Positions 32,810 to 40,698 of a stretch of DNA of 43,480 bases are shown one piece after another. The notes under the pieces are model-generated. The model made no database searches. It was not told where the DNA came from and saw only the letters and a program-made list of their open reading frames with translations. Source of the DNA: Verrucomicrobiota bacterium (GTDB lineage Bacteria > Verrucomicrobiota > Kiritimatiellia > JAAZAB01); assembly GCA_018898455.1 (NCBI GenBank), contig JAHIJO010000224.1:1-43480 (forward strand), given 5' to 3'. A program made the position numbers and the translations under genes. Within the stretch, counting starts at the first letter, position 1, and each line of letters begins with the position of its first letter.

Positions 32810-34924
32810 ATGAAGAAATCTGTTTTCGTACGTTCCCTGAAAATAACGGGGGTTATCAGTATCCGTGTTTTGTGCGGCGGGCTCACTCTTGCGCAGGGAC
32901 AGTCTTATGACAACACCAACAGAACTATTCCCGCGGTGTTTACCATGCCACAACGGATGGGTGATCAGCAGGTTCTTCAGAACCAGATTCAAATCCTTTT
33001 CCTGCAACATCGGTTTGAAGAAGCCGAACAGGCGCTCACGGCAGCCATCCGGCGACACCCCCGCAACGGGATCAATCACTATAATCTCGCCTGTGTTCAG
33101 GCGCAATTGAACAAGAGCAACGCGGCCTTTGAAAATCTGGCGCTGGCAATAGCGAACGGATTTTCGTCCGTAAACCAGTTTCGCCTGGACAGCGATCTGG
33201 ACGCCATGCGGAGCGACCGCCGGTTCGGGAATATTCTCGAAAAGATTGAGAAGCAGACCGCGAGCAATGAAGCTGCGGCGACAAGCAATTTCCATCTCCA
33301 GCCGATCAAGGACGGTGTGGCTATGATTTCTGAATCAAACGTGATCTGGGACGCGCAAGCGGGTGTGTTTCGCGTCGTATTTTCGCTCGATCCGGCGCCG
33401 GGAGAACCGTCCGCGATAGTGAAGGGGCAGGAAAAGGCGGGCGAATTGATTCGGGCGTGGCAGCAGGAAGGCACCGCCTGTGGCCTGGATGGAGTTCTCT
33501 ACGATAACCGCGACAAAGGGCACAGTCTCCTTAACCTGGGCAATTACCCGCAACTGACCAGGGTCACATTGAGCCCGGGGTTGAAAGACATCGGGCTTTT
33601 CAGCGGGATCCAAGCGTCCATGCTGTATAACTTTCCGACGATCGGAAATTCGTCCACGGCCATGACCCAAGGGCCATACTGGAGGGGTTTGTCGCGCCTG
33701 GCCATGGTGAACGCCGCGATGATGACGGTGTGCTATTACCAGTACATGAACAACATGGTTTACTTCTATCCGGAACACCACGATTATGATGCGGGACACA
33801 ATGGCAAGGGTGGTTACGGTGACACATATCCGGCTAATTGCCCCTATTTCATTACCAGTCAGGGTTCCTCCGGAAGTGACCGGCCATTTATGAACGCGGT
33901 GGCCTGTACGCTGGCATCGTTCGGGAAGGAAACCCGGCAAGCGCTCGTGCTCTCCGGCACGCTGATGCCCGCCGTGCAGATGATCATGCGCCACAGCCTC
34001 AAAACGGTTCTGAAGCCTGAAGATTACCTGTCGGGCAAGGCGCATCCCCCGGTGTTTTCCGCGGCCGCCCTGGACGTGGAGAAGATGGTTCGCATGGCCC
34101 ATGACATGCAACCGACCCAAATTCCTCCCAGCGTGCAATTGCAGGTCGTGGATGAAGACTTGGGCATTCCCGGTATCGACTACTTTCATCACGCAGCTCG
34201 CGAGGCGCTGTTCGACACGCCGGGTGCCATTGCGCGCGTGATGCGCTCCGTCAAGTGCCTCCATCGGGTCGTTGTCAGCGCCGAGAGCAGCCGCGATATC
34301 AACGGCCGGCCGCTGACCTATCACTGGGTGGTGCTCTGCGGCGACAAAACCGGGATCAATATCCGCCCGCTCAACAAGGCCGGATCGTCCGTGGAAATCC
34401 TAGTTCCTTATCATGAACGCCGCCCGATCGCGCCCGGTTCGACCATGGAATCCACCCGCGTGGATATCGGCGCCTTCGTACACAATGGCGTATATTATTC
34501 AGCGCCCGCGTTTGTGTCATTTTACTACCTGGATAACGAGAAGCGGGTGTATGACACGAACAAACGGATTCAATCGGTGGAATACAAATCACAGAAAGAG
34601 GGCGGCAGCTATGCCGATCCCGCGATCGATATGCCAAAAGATTGGCGCGATGACTATCGCTATGACGGTCAAGGCCGTCTGACGGGATGGATGCGAACCC
34701 GCGGGAAGAACGTCGAGGAATTTACGGTGGACGGTCTGCTGGTAGTGGAAAAGGATGCCAGGGGCCGGGCCTTGAAAGCCCGCAATGTTCGGTATGCGGT
34801 TTCGCAAACCGACCCGCAATCCCCTGGCGTGTTAATGCAGGAAAATGGCAGCGAGATCATGACATATATGTACACCTCTAATGACGACAGGATTGGACGG
34901 ATTGTTAGCCGCTCCAAAGAATAG
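32810..34924 (+). CDS. Exported TPR-containing protein of unknown function
   Basis: ATG 32810 follows GGAGGGG and begins a typical export signal (two lysines then a hydrophobic run 'ITGVISIRVLCGGLTLAQG'); the longer in-frame start at 32723 would bury it. Residues about 50-160 look like one to two tetratricopeptide repeats ('FEEAEQALTAAIRRHPRNGI', 'NHYNLACVQAQLNKSNAAFE'). The remaining 540 residues are unrecognised. They include a histidine/tyrosine-rich part ('MVYFYPEHHDYDAGHNGKGG') and a C-terminal part of YD-like strands ('DDYRYDGQGRLTGWM'). It is probably periplasmic or cell-surface. No enzyme motif is identified and the neighbouring genes give no pathway. Confidence 0.65.
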   Translation: MKKSVFVRSLKITGVISIRVLCGGLTLAQGQSYDNTNRTIPAVFTMPQRMGDQQVLQNQIQILFLQHRFEEAEQALTAAIRRHPRNGINHYNLACVQAQLNKSNAAFENLALAIANGFSSVNQFRLDSDLDAMRSDRRFGNILEKIEKQTASNEAAATSNFHLQPIKDGVAMISESNVIWDAQAGVFRVVFSLDPAPGEPSAIVKGQEKAGELIRAWQQEGTACGLDGVLYDNRDKGHSLLNLGNYPQLTRVTLSPGLKDIGLFSGIQASMLYNFPTIGNSSTAMTQGPYWRGLSRLAMVNAAMMTVCYYQYMNNMVYFYPEHHDYDAGHNGKGGYGDTYPANCPYFITSQGSSGSDRPFMNAVACTLASFGKETRQALVLSGTLMPAVQMIMRHSLKTVLKPEDYLSGKAHPPVFSAAALDVEKMVRMAHDMQPTQIPPSVQLQVVDEDLGIPGIDYFHHAAREALFDTPGAIARVMRSVKCLHRVVVSAESSRDINGRPLTYHWVVLCGDKTGINIRPLNKAGSSVEILVPYHERRPIAPGSTMESTRVDIGAFVHNGVYYSAPAFVSFYYLDNEKRVYDTNKRIQSVEYKSQKEGGSYADPAIDMPKDWRDDYRYDGQGRLTGWMRTRGKNVEEFTVDGLLVVEKDARGRALKARNVRYAVSQTDPQSPGVLMQENGSEIMTYMYTSNDDRIGRIVSRSKE

Positions 34925-35354
34925 GGGGCAACGGTTTCGCTAAGGGCCTTCGACAAGGACTGGATTAATGCCGCCTTGTCAATTCGGGATTTGAGATGCC
35001 GAAAGGCCGTTTGACCGTTAGCCGGACCCCGTCTCGCGATATCATAAAAAAGATAATGGATGCCAAGTCATAGTCAAATATAATTTTGACCGGCATGTAA
35101 ACAAGACATAGAAAAACAGAATACTCTCCGTAGTAAAGGCTATCCGCCGGGTTGTATTGGCCGGATTTTAGAAACGGAAGAAAGTTTGACGGTGATTGGC
35201 GAAAAAGCGTTGCCAGGCTCCATCCTGTGCCCTGGTTTAATAACAAGCTGAGGCTCTCCGGCATGCCTGGAGCCGGCTGCCGTCCGCTTCCACTTTAAAG
35301 ACACGGATATGGATTTCACATTCGGCTCGCTTGTTCTCGGCGCCACGGGGCGCT
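34925..35354. other. Intergenic region without recognised features
   Basis: About 430 bases between convergently oriented genes. Frames open on the minus strand are short, lack ribosome sites and look compositional. A partly palindromic patch around 35255-35272 (ctccggcatgcctggag) could be a terminator stem but has no T-run. Nothing else is seen. Confidence 0.5.
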
Positions 35355-36218
35355 TCACTTCGATCCGAGAAAAGCCAGTACTTCAGCGGCAAACCGCTGG
35401 GAATACTGGTACATGACCCCATGGCCGCCGCCGGCGATCATCACCAGTTTCACCCCGGCAATTTGCCTGGCCATGATGGGTGAATTTGCCGTCGGGGTAT
35501 TGATATCCTGGTCGCCGGTAATGAGCAGGGTGGGACACTTGATCCGGGGAAGAAGGTCGTAGCATCCGCCCCACTGTTGATAGGCCGACCACTGCTTCTG
35601 AAGACTGTCTGCGGATACATTTTCCCTGACCATGCCGGCAAAAAGATTGAAGATGTAGTCCCGGTTGCGGATCAGCCAATCCTCGGGAAACAGGGTCTCA
35701 AACATCCGGTACTCCTGTTCTTCCCTGGTTCCGGATTTATCAAACATCTTCCGGACCACTTCGTCGCTCGATGGAACGGCTTCTTTGCCCCCGCAGTCCG
35801 CCGCGTAAAGAACCAGCCGGTTGACTTTTTCCGGATGGCGCAAGATCAGCTCCTGGGCGACTTCCGTGCCCAGCGACCACCCCAGGACATGCGCCTGTTC
35901 AATCCCCAGGGCGCTCATCAATCCCGCCGTGTCGTCAGCGAACTGTTCGATGGTGAACTCGCGGATACCGGCGGTTGTCTTTCCCATGCCGCGGTTGTCG
36001 AACACGATGACCTGGTGCCTGGCGGAGAGCTCCGTGATGACAGTGGGGTCCCACATATCCATAGTGCCGCTGAACCCCATAATCATGACCAGCGGATATC
36101 CTTCGCCATAGGTCCAATACGCCATGGTGATATCGTCAACCCGTTTCGGATTGTCCGTGGATTCGCATCCGCCCACGATCGCCAACGCGATTAACGCAAT
36201 GGATAATCTTGTCTTCAT
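35355..36218 (-). CDS. Lipoprotein alpha/beta hydrolase
   Basis: A 287-residue alpha/beta-fold hydrolase with an N-terminal lipoprotein signal ('MKTRLSIALIALAIVGGC', lipobox-like VGGC with C18), placing it on the membrane outside the cytoplasm. The catalytic triad is visible: nucleophile S115 in 'VLGWSLGTEV', acid in 'LLITGDQDINTP' near 238, and histidine in 'IAGGGHGVMYQ' near 266. 'MIMGFSGTMDMW' supplies the oxyanion region, and 'VIVFDNRGMGKT' is the standard early strand motif. GAAGGA lies shortly before the start codon. The substrate cannot be told; relatives are esterases, C-C hydrolases and haloperoxidase-like enzymes. It has no operon partner here. Confidence 0.82.
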   Translation of the reverse strand: MKTRLSIALIALAIVGGCESTDNPKRVDDITMAYWTYGEGYPLVMIMGFSGTMDMWDPTVITELSARHQVIVFDNRGMGKTTAGIREFTIEQFADDTAGLMSALGIEQAHVLGWSLGTEVAQELILRHPEKVNRLVLYAADCGGKEAVPSSDEVVRKMFDKSGTREEQEYRMFETLFPEDWLIRNRDYIFNLFAGMVRENVSADSLQKQWSAYQQWGGCYDLLPRIKCPTLLITGDQDINTPTANSPIMARQIAGVKLVMIAGGGHGVMYQYSQRFAAEVLAFLGSK

Positions 36219-36413
36219 CGACGGATCCTTCGGTAGTGGAATATAACGGCATCGGAGCGAAAACTGTATCCGAAACCCCCGTTCCTATTAATTTCACAGA
36301 ATCAGGGTAAATATGCAAGTTAATCAATGGATATGCTGGCACCGGAAACTTATCCGCCGAAGGCGCCGGCCGGCTTTGCCATGATCGCGTGAGCCGGCGC
36401 CGCGCAATATTTC

Positions 36414-36442
36414 TTGACGCCAATGTCTTTTGGTGACACAAT
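36414..36442 (+). promoter_or_regulatory. Putative promoter of the Phd-VapC operon
   Basis: TTGACG (36414-36419) is followed after exactly 17 bases by CACAAT (36437-36442), matching four of six -10 positions. A start point seven bases on would be 36449, the A of the antitoxin ATG, and no ribosome site is visible before that ATG. The transcript may therefore be leaderless. The boxes are a prediction. Confidence 0.45.
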
Positions 36443-36448
36443 GTGCAC

Positions 36449-36682
36449 ATGAAAACAATAAGCATTAGAGAACTGCATATGAACACCGGACGCTATGTCC
36501 GCAAGGCGGTGGAGGGGGAGCTGGTGATTACAGACCGCGGCCGGGCGGTGGCTTCCATTTCCCGCTTCAAAGGCTATGTCAAGGGAACGCCCTTGCCGGA
36601 TCGCGAATCGTTTATTCATAAACTCCCTCGTTTCCGCACCGACTCCGCGAAGATTGTCTCTGAAGATAGGAGCAGGCGGTGA
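36449..36682 (+). CDS. Phd/YefM-type antitoxin
   Basis: The 77-residue product is a Phd/YefM antitoxin. Its N-terminal DNA-binding fold is 'TISIRELHMNTGRYVRKAVE' then 'GELVITDRGRAVASISRF', the characteristic beta-alpha-alpha-beta-beta pattern. A flexible C-terminal tail rich in proline and charged residues would cap the toxin. ATG 36449 gives the canonical start; a GTG six bases earlier is also in frame. It should repress its own promoter together with the toxin. The downstream PIN-domain gene overlaps its stop by four bases, confirming a toxin-antitoxin pair. Confidence 0.85.
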   Translation: MKTISIRELHMNTGRYVRKAVEGELVITDRGRAVASISRFKGYVKGTPLPDRESFIHKLPRFRTDSAKIVSEDRSRR

Positions 36683-37125
36683 TCTATTTTGATACCTCCT
36701 ATATCGCCAAGTGCTATTTGAATGAACCGCAGACGGACAAGGTGCGGCAACTGGCGATGCAGGCCGAAGGACTGGCCTGTTCCTATCTGGGCCGGGTCGA
36801 ATTCTGGTCCGTTCTGAACCGGCATATCCGGGATACCCGGCTAACTCGCCAGCAGGCCCGTCAGATTCGCAATCTGTTTTGTCGGGACGAATCCAACCGG
36901 GTATGGACCTGGTATCCGGTCACCAACGAAATATTGACCCGGACGTGCTGGTATCTGGAACATCTGCCCGGGCCGTTGAATATCCGCTCTGCCGACGCCA
37001 TTCATATGGTGAGCGCCAAGGAAAACGGATTTGCGGATATTTTCACTAATGATTCCCGGATATTGAACTGCGCGTCGTATTTTGGCCTTCTGGGAAAAAA
37101 CGTATTGCCTGGCGGCGCGGATTAA
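36679..37125 (+). CDS. vapC: VapC-type PIN-domain ribonuclease toxin
   Basis: GTG 36679 overlaps the antitoxin stop (GTGA). The 148-residue protein is a PIN domain: D5 in 'MIYFDTSYIAKCYLNEP', the conserved glutamate in 'YLGRVEFWSVL' near 40, and the later acidic residues in 'IRSADAIHMVSA' and 'IFTNDSRIL' (about 103-128). These make up the acidic metal site of VapC RNases, which cut tRNA or rRNA when freed from antitoxin. Length and motifs are normal, so it is probably active. Pairing a Phd-like antitoxin with a PIN toxin is common. Confidence 0.87.
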   Translation: MIYFDTSYIAKCYLNEPQTDKVRQLAMQAEGLACSYLGRVEFWSVLNRHIRDTRLTRQQARQIRNLFCRDESNRVWTWYPVTNEILTRTCWYLEHLPGPLNIRSADAIHMVSAKENGFADIFTNDSRILNCASYFGLLGKNVLPGGAD

Positions 37126-37153
37126 TGGGTGGAGTGTTGAAGCAGGAACCCCT

Positions 37154-37350
37154 GTGGATCATGTAGCCACAATCAAGTTCACCGATTACGGAACGAGCGT
37201 TACCCGGGCGCTGGATGCGATTGCGGCGGAAGCCAGTCTGCCGCAGGACGGCTTGATCATCATCAAGCCGAACCTGACCAACGCGGACACTCCCCCGGTA
37301 ACCACTCCCGTGGATTTCGTGGAAGCTGTGTATGCCTACTTTAATCCTAT
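37154..37350 (+). pseudogene. N-terminal remnant of a DUF362 protein
   Basis: The frame reads 'VATIKFTDYGTSVTRALDAI' then 'GLIIIKPNLTNADTPPVTTP' and 'VDFVEAVYAYF', the opening of DUF362-domain proteins (the 'KPNL...PP.TT' motif is diagnostic). After about 65 residues the frame enters unrelated AT-rich sequence and stops at 37396, so the rest of the domain and any ferredoxin part are missing. It lacks a convincing start codon or ribosome site. It appears to have been cut by insertion of the sulfatase unit or by deletion. Confidence 0.6.
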
Positions 37351-37371
37351 GTTGCCGATAAGATTATACTC

Positions 37372-37377
37372 TATAAT
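37372..37377 (+). promoter_or_regulatory. Putative -10 box of the sulfatase operon
   Basis: TATAAT is perfect, in an AT-rich patch 33 bases before GTG 37410. The only -35-like element, TTGCCG (37352-37357), is spaced 14 bases away, shorter than ideal. The AGGAGG ribosome site follows at 37395-37400. Confidence 0.4.
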
Positions 37378-37409
37378 AAAACCGTGCGATGTTTAGGAGG
37401 AACGCTCTT

Positions 37410-39209
37410 GTGAACAGAAATCATTTAACATATTTAGTGATGGCAGTATTTTCGGTACAGACCCTGCAGCGCAAACTTACTCGTTTCATGTTTGTTTGCC
37501 TGTTGACTCACGGCCTGCTTCTGAGTCAGCAGTCCCGCGCGGAAGCCGTGTCGAAGGAACGGATTAACAAGGCGCTCAAAGAACATCCTCCTTACAATAT
37601 TATCCTGATTGTAACCGACCAGGAGCGGTATTTTGAAGATTTCCCGGAAGGAACCGACTTTAGCGGACGCAAGCGCCTGAAAGCCGCCGGAACAAGCTTT
37701 GAGAAACATTACACCTGCGCAAATATGTGCACCTCATCGCGTTCCGTGATGTATACCGGACAGCATATTCCACATACGGGGATGTTTGACAACACAGGCT
37801 TACCTTGGCAGACGGATCTTTCCACCAATATCACGACCGTGGGAGACCTGATGCGTGAGGCCGGATATTACACCGCCTATAAAGGAAAGGCGCATCTGAA
37901 CAGTACATTTGAAGATGGGAAAAGCGATCTGCTCCAAACGGATGCCATGGAAGCCTACGGTTTTTCCGACTACAATGCCACCGGCGATGATTTCGGGCAT
38001 GAGCATGGCGGCTATACCTATGATATTCCCTATACGGCCGGTGCCCTGAGTTGGCTGCGCACCACCGGTGCCAACCTGAATGCAACCAATCAGCCCTGGT
38101 TTCTGGCGGTTAACATGATCAATCCGCACGACATCATGTATTTCAACACCGATCTGCCTGGGGTCAGCGAACAGGGTTCTAACAGCGTCCACCAAATCGA
38201 AAGGAAGCCTCATTACTCCTTATATAATCGGACCTATACGGACAAGCTACCGCTCAATTTGTTTCAAGCTATCACCGAAAAGGGACGCCCCCCGGCCCAT
38301 GAGGAATATACCCGCGGATGGAATATGCTCTTTGGTAAAATTCCTGAACGCGAGTCCAACTGGCGACGCTACCGGGATTACTATTATAATTGTCTTCATG
38401 ATGTGGATGACCAGATTGTCAAGCTGCTCGATACCCTTGATGCCCTGGGGCTTACCACCAACACCATCATCATATTTACGGCCGACCATGGTGAAATGGC
38501 CGGCAGCCATGGATTACGCGGGAAAGGACCGTTTGCCTATGAGGAAAACATTCATCTTCCGTTCTATCTGGTCCATCCCGATTATCCGGGCGGGCGTAAA
38601 TGCCAAGCCATAACTTCACATCTGGATTTAACGCCCACCATTGTCGACTTAAGCGGGGTGAACAGTAACGGGTACGCGCGGCTGACCAAAGGTCTTAATG
38701 GCCATAGTCTGAAACCTCTGCTGGCCGCCCCGGAGAAAGCTTCATTGGATGCCATCCGGCCCGGCGCCCTGTTCTGCTTTAATATGTTTTTGACAATTGA
38801 TTCGGATTATATTGCCGCAGGAATGAAAGTTTCGGATGCCGGGGAAAAGGACGCGTCGCAGAAAAATAACCGCCCGAAGCCTGACTTGACCAAACGCGGA
38901 GCCCTGCGAACGGTCTGTGACGGACGTTATAAGTTTACCCGTTATTTTTCGCCCCGGCAGCATAATCTTCCGCAGACCATGGACGAACTGTACGCGTACA
39001 ATGATGTGGAGCTTTTTGACCTGCAGAAGGACCCTGATGAGATGCATAACCTGGCTATGGACCGGACCAAGAACGGCGCATTAATTCTGGCCATGAACAA
39101 GAAACTCAATAATCTGATCAGCGCTGAGATCGGCGAAGATATCGGACAGGAATTGCCGCAGGGGGATCATCCATCCTGGTATGTCACGTCGGAGCAAACT
39201 AGGCACTGA
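37410..39209 (+). CDS. Exported cysteine-type sulfatase
   Basis: The start is placed at GTG 37410, nine bases after AGGAGG; an ATG at 37389 lies upstream of that site. A signal-like hydrophobic segment ('FMFVCLLTHGLLLSQQSRAEA') implies export. The sulfatase fold follows: 'IILIVTDQERYFEDF' with a metal-binding aspartate, then 'NMCTSSRSVMYTGQ', where the cysteine at 37728-37730 is in the C-x-S-x-R signature that is oxidised to formylglycine. Later come 'IIIFTADHGEMAGSHGLRGK' with D-H metal ligands and 'LTPTIVDLSGV'. About 600 residues is normal. It probably releases sulfate from a polysaccharide. The gene 14 bases downstream encodes the matching anaerobic maturase, so this is a self-contained pair. 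Confidence 0.9.
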   Translation: MNRNHLTYLVMAVFSVQTLQRKLTRFMFVCLLTHGLLLSQQSRAEAVSKERINKALKEHPPYNIILIVTDQERYFEDFPEGTDFSGRKRLKAAGTSFEKHYTCANMCTSSRSVMYTGQHIPHTGMFDNTGLPWQTDLSTNITTVGDLMREAGYYTAYKGKAHLNSTFEDGKSDLLQTDAMEAYGFSDYNATGDDFGHEHGGYTYDIPYTAGALSWLRTTGANLNATNQPWFLAVNMINPHDIMYFNTDLPGVSEQGSNSVHQIERKPHYSLYNRTYTDKLPLNLFQAITEKGRPPAHEEYTRGWNMLFGKIPERESNWRRYRDYYYNCLHDVDDQIVKLLDTLDALGLTTNTIIIFTADHGEMAGSHGLRGKGPFAYEENIHLPFYLVHPDYPGGRKCQAITSHLDLTPTIVDLSGVNSNGYARLTKGLNGHSLKPLLAAPEKASLDAIRPGALFCFNMFLTIDSDYIAAGMKVSDAGEKDASQKNNRPKPDLTKRGALRTVCDGRYKFTRYFSPRQHNLPQTMDELYAYNDVELFDLQKDPDEMHNLAMDRTKNGALILAMNKKLNNLISAEIGEDIGQELPQGDHPSWYVTSEQTRH

Positions 39210-39223
39210 CGGGCTTACATTAG

Positions 39224-40447
39224 ATGCACAAGAACACAAGAAGCTATGCCGTCCTGGCTAAACCGGCCGGTGCCCGCTGTAATCTGGCCTGCCGTTATTG
39301 TTTTTATCTTGAAAAAAACAAGCTGCTAAAAGTATCCGTTGATCAGATGCCATCCGCGGTCCTGGAATCATATACCCGCCAGTATGTTGAAATACATGGA
39401 GACGTCGAAATTCAGTTCCCGTGGCAGGGCGGCGAGCCGATGCTTTGTGGATTGGATTTTTTTCGGGAAGTAGTCCGACTGCAGCAGCGTTACGGCCGTG
39501 GCAGGCGCATTTCCAACACGTTTCAGACCAATGGCATCCTGCTGGATGACGCCTGGTCGGCCTTCTTTGCCAAGCATGGTTTTCTGGTGGGGCTTAGCAT
39601 TGATGGTCCACAAAAAACACATGATTTCTGTCGTATAGATCGTGCCGGCCAGCCGACTTTTGAACGGGTGATGGCCGCTATGGCGATGCTGAAAGAACAC
39701 GAGGTGCCATTCAATACACTCACCGTGATTCATCGGGGTAATGCAGCCCACGGATTGGAAATATACCGTTTTCTGAAAGAGCACGGGGGCGCGTTTATGC
39801 AGTTTATTCCGTTGGTTGAAAGAGAGACGGATGCGGAAAAGGATCAGCCCGCACTGGACTGGGCCGCACCGCCCTTTTATGGATATCCGACCCGGCCACG
39901 AAGGGTATCACCCTTAAGTGTAACCCCGGATGCGTTTGCGGATTTTTATATCCGTGTGTTTGATGAATGGGTGCGCAAAGATGTAGGCCGGGTGTTTGTG
40001 CAGTTCTTTGATGCGGCTCTGGGGAATGTGCTGGGGGCGCCTTCCGGGGTATGCTGTTATTCAGCAGTATGCGGACATGCGGCAGCGCTTGAAGTCAATG
40101 GTGATTTGTATGCCTGTGATCACTACGTCTATCCGGAATACCGTTTGGGCAATATCATGGAAACACCCATGCAGCAACTGCTCAATTCCAGGATGCAGCG
40201 GGATTTCGGGGAAGCGAAACAGTTTTCGTTGCCAGCTTGTTGCCAAACTTGCGACGTGCTGCCTTTGTGCAATGGCGGCTGTCCGAAAAATCGTTTTGGT
40301 ATATCCGCGGGCGGAAAGTCAGGGCTGAATTATCTATGTGCCGGATATCAGCAGATTTTCCGACATATGCAACCTGTCCTGCAACGGATGGCCGCACTGA
40401 TCCGAACCGGGATGCCTGCTTCGGCCATCATGACGCAGCCACACTAA
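39224..40447 (+). CDS. Anaerobic sulfatase-maturating enzyme (radical SAM, SPASM)
   Basis: The 407-residue protein is an anSME. Residues 19-26 are 'CNLACRYC', the CX3CX2C that binds the SAM-cleaving 4Fe-4S cluster. 'FPWQGGEPMLCG' is the GGEP SAM-binding motif. The C-terminal SPASM region has 'SGVCCYSAVCGHAAALEVNG', 'DLYACDHYVYPEYRLGN' with the Asp expected to act as base, and 'CCQTCDVLPLCNGGCPKNRF' for auxiliary clusters. It converts the active-site cysteine of the preceding sulfatase into formylglycine without oxygen, supporting an anaerobic life style. No clear ribosome site precedes ATG 39224; coupling with the sulfatase may help. The cysteine set appears complete. Confidence 0.92.
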   Translation: MHKNTRSYAVLAKPAGARCNLACRYCFYLEKNKLLKVSVDQMPSAVLESYTRQYVEIHGDVEIQFPWQGGEPMLCGLDFFREVVRLQQRYGRGRRISNTFQTNGILLDDAWSAFFAKHGFLVGLSIDGPQKTHDFCRIDRAGQPTFERVMAAMAMLKEHEVPFNTLTVIHRGNAAHGLEIYRFLKEHGGAFMQFIPLVERETDAEKDQPALDWAAPPFYGYPTRPRRVSPLSVTPDAFADFYIRVFDEWVRKDVGRVFVQFFDAALGNVLGAPSGVCCYSAVCGHAAALEVNGDLYACDHYVYPEYRLGNIMETPMQQLLNSRMQRDFGEAKQFSLPACCQTCDVLPLCNGGCPKNRFGISAGGKSGLNYLCAGYQQIFRHMQPVLQRMAALIRTGMPASAIMTQPH

Positions 40448-40698
40448 GTTTGTGCCGGTTGATTGGGTACTGGTTACAAGGGGAGTTGTGGTTTTGACGT
40501 TGTTTTTCGGAGAAAAGTTTGGCTTATTTTGATTCCGTCGAAAAACCCTGCGGCTGAGCATCGATCCCGTGCAATTCGTGCCCGAAGATGGTTTTTAGCA
40601 GAACCAAAAATTACGTAAAAAGGCTTGTACGAAAGCAAAAGTTTATGGAACCCCTGACCAGACCATGGCTACCAGCCTTGCCTTCCCGTCATCCGCCA
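40448..40698. other. Convergent intergenic region
   Basis: About 250 bases between the maturase and the convergently transcribed GH64-like gene. The sequence is AT-richer than its neighbours and has T- and A-runs (for example around 40490-40510 and 40598-40625) where transcription could end from both sides. No clear stem-loop was found. Confidence 0.4.

Noticed and set aside
36362-36401. Inverted repeat GGCGCCGGC / GCCGGCGCC with a 22-base loop, considered as terminator
   Set aside because: Upstream of both flanking genes and with no T-run; GC-rich palindromic 9-mers are expected at this composition.
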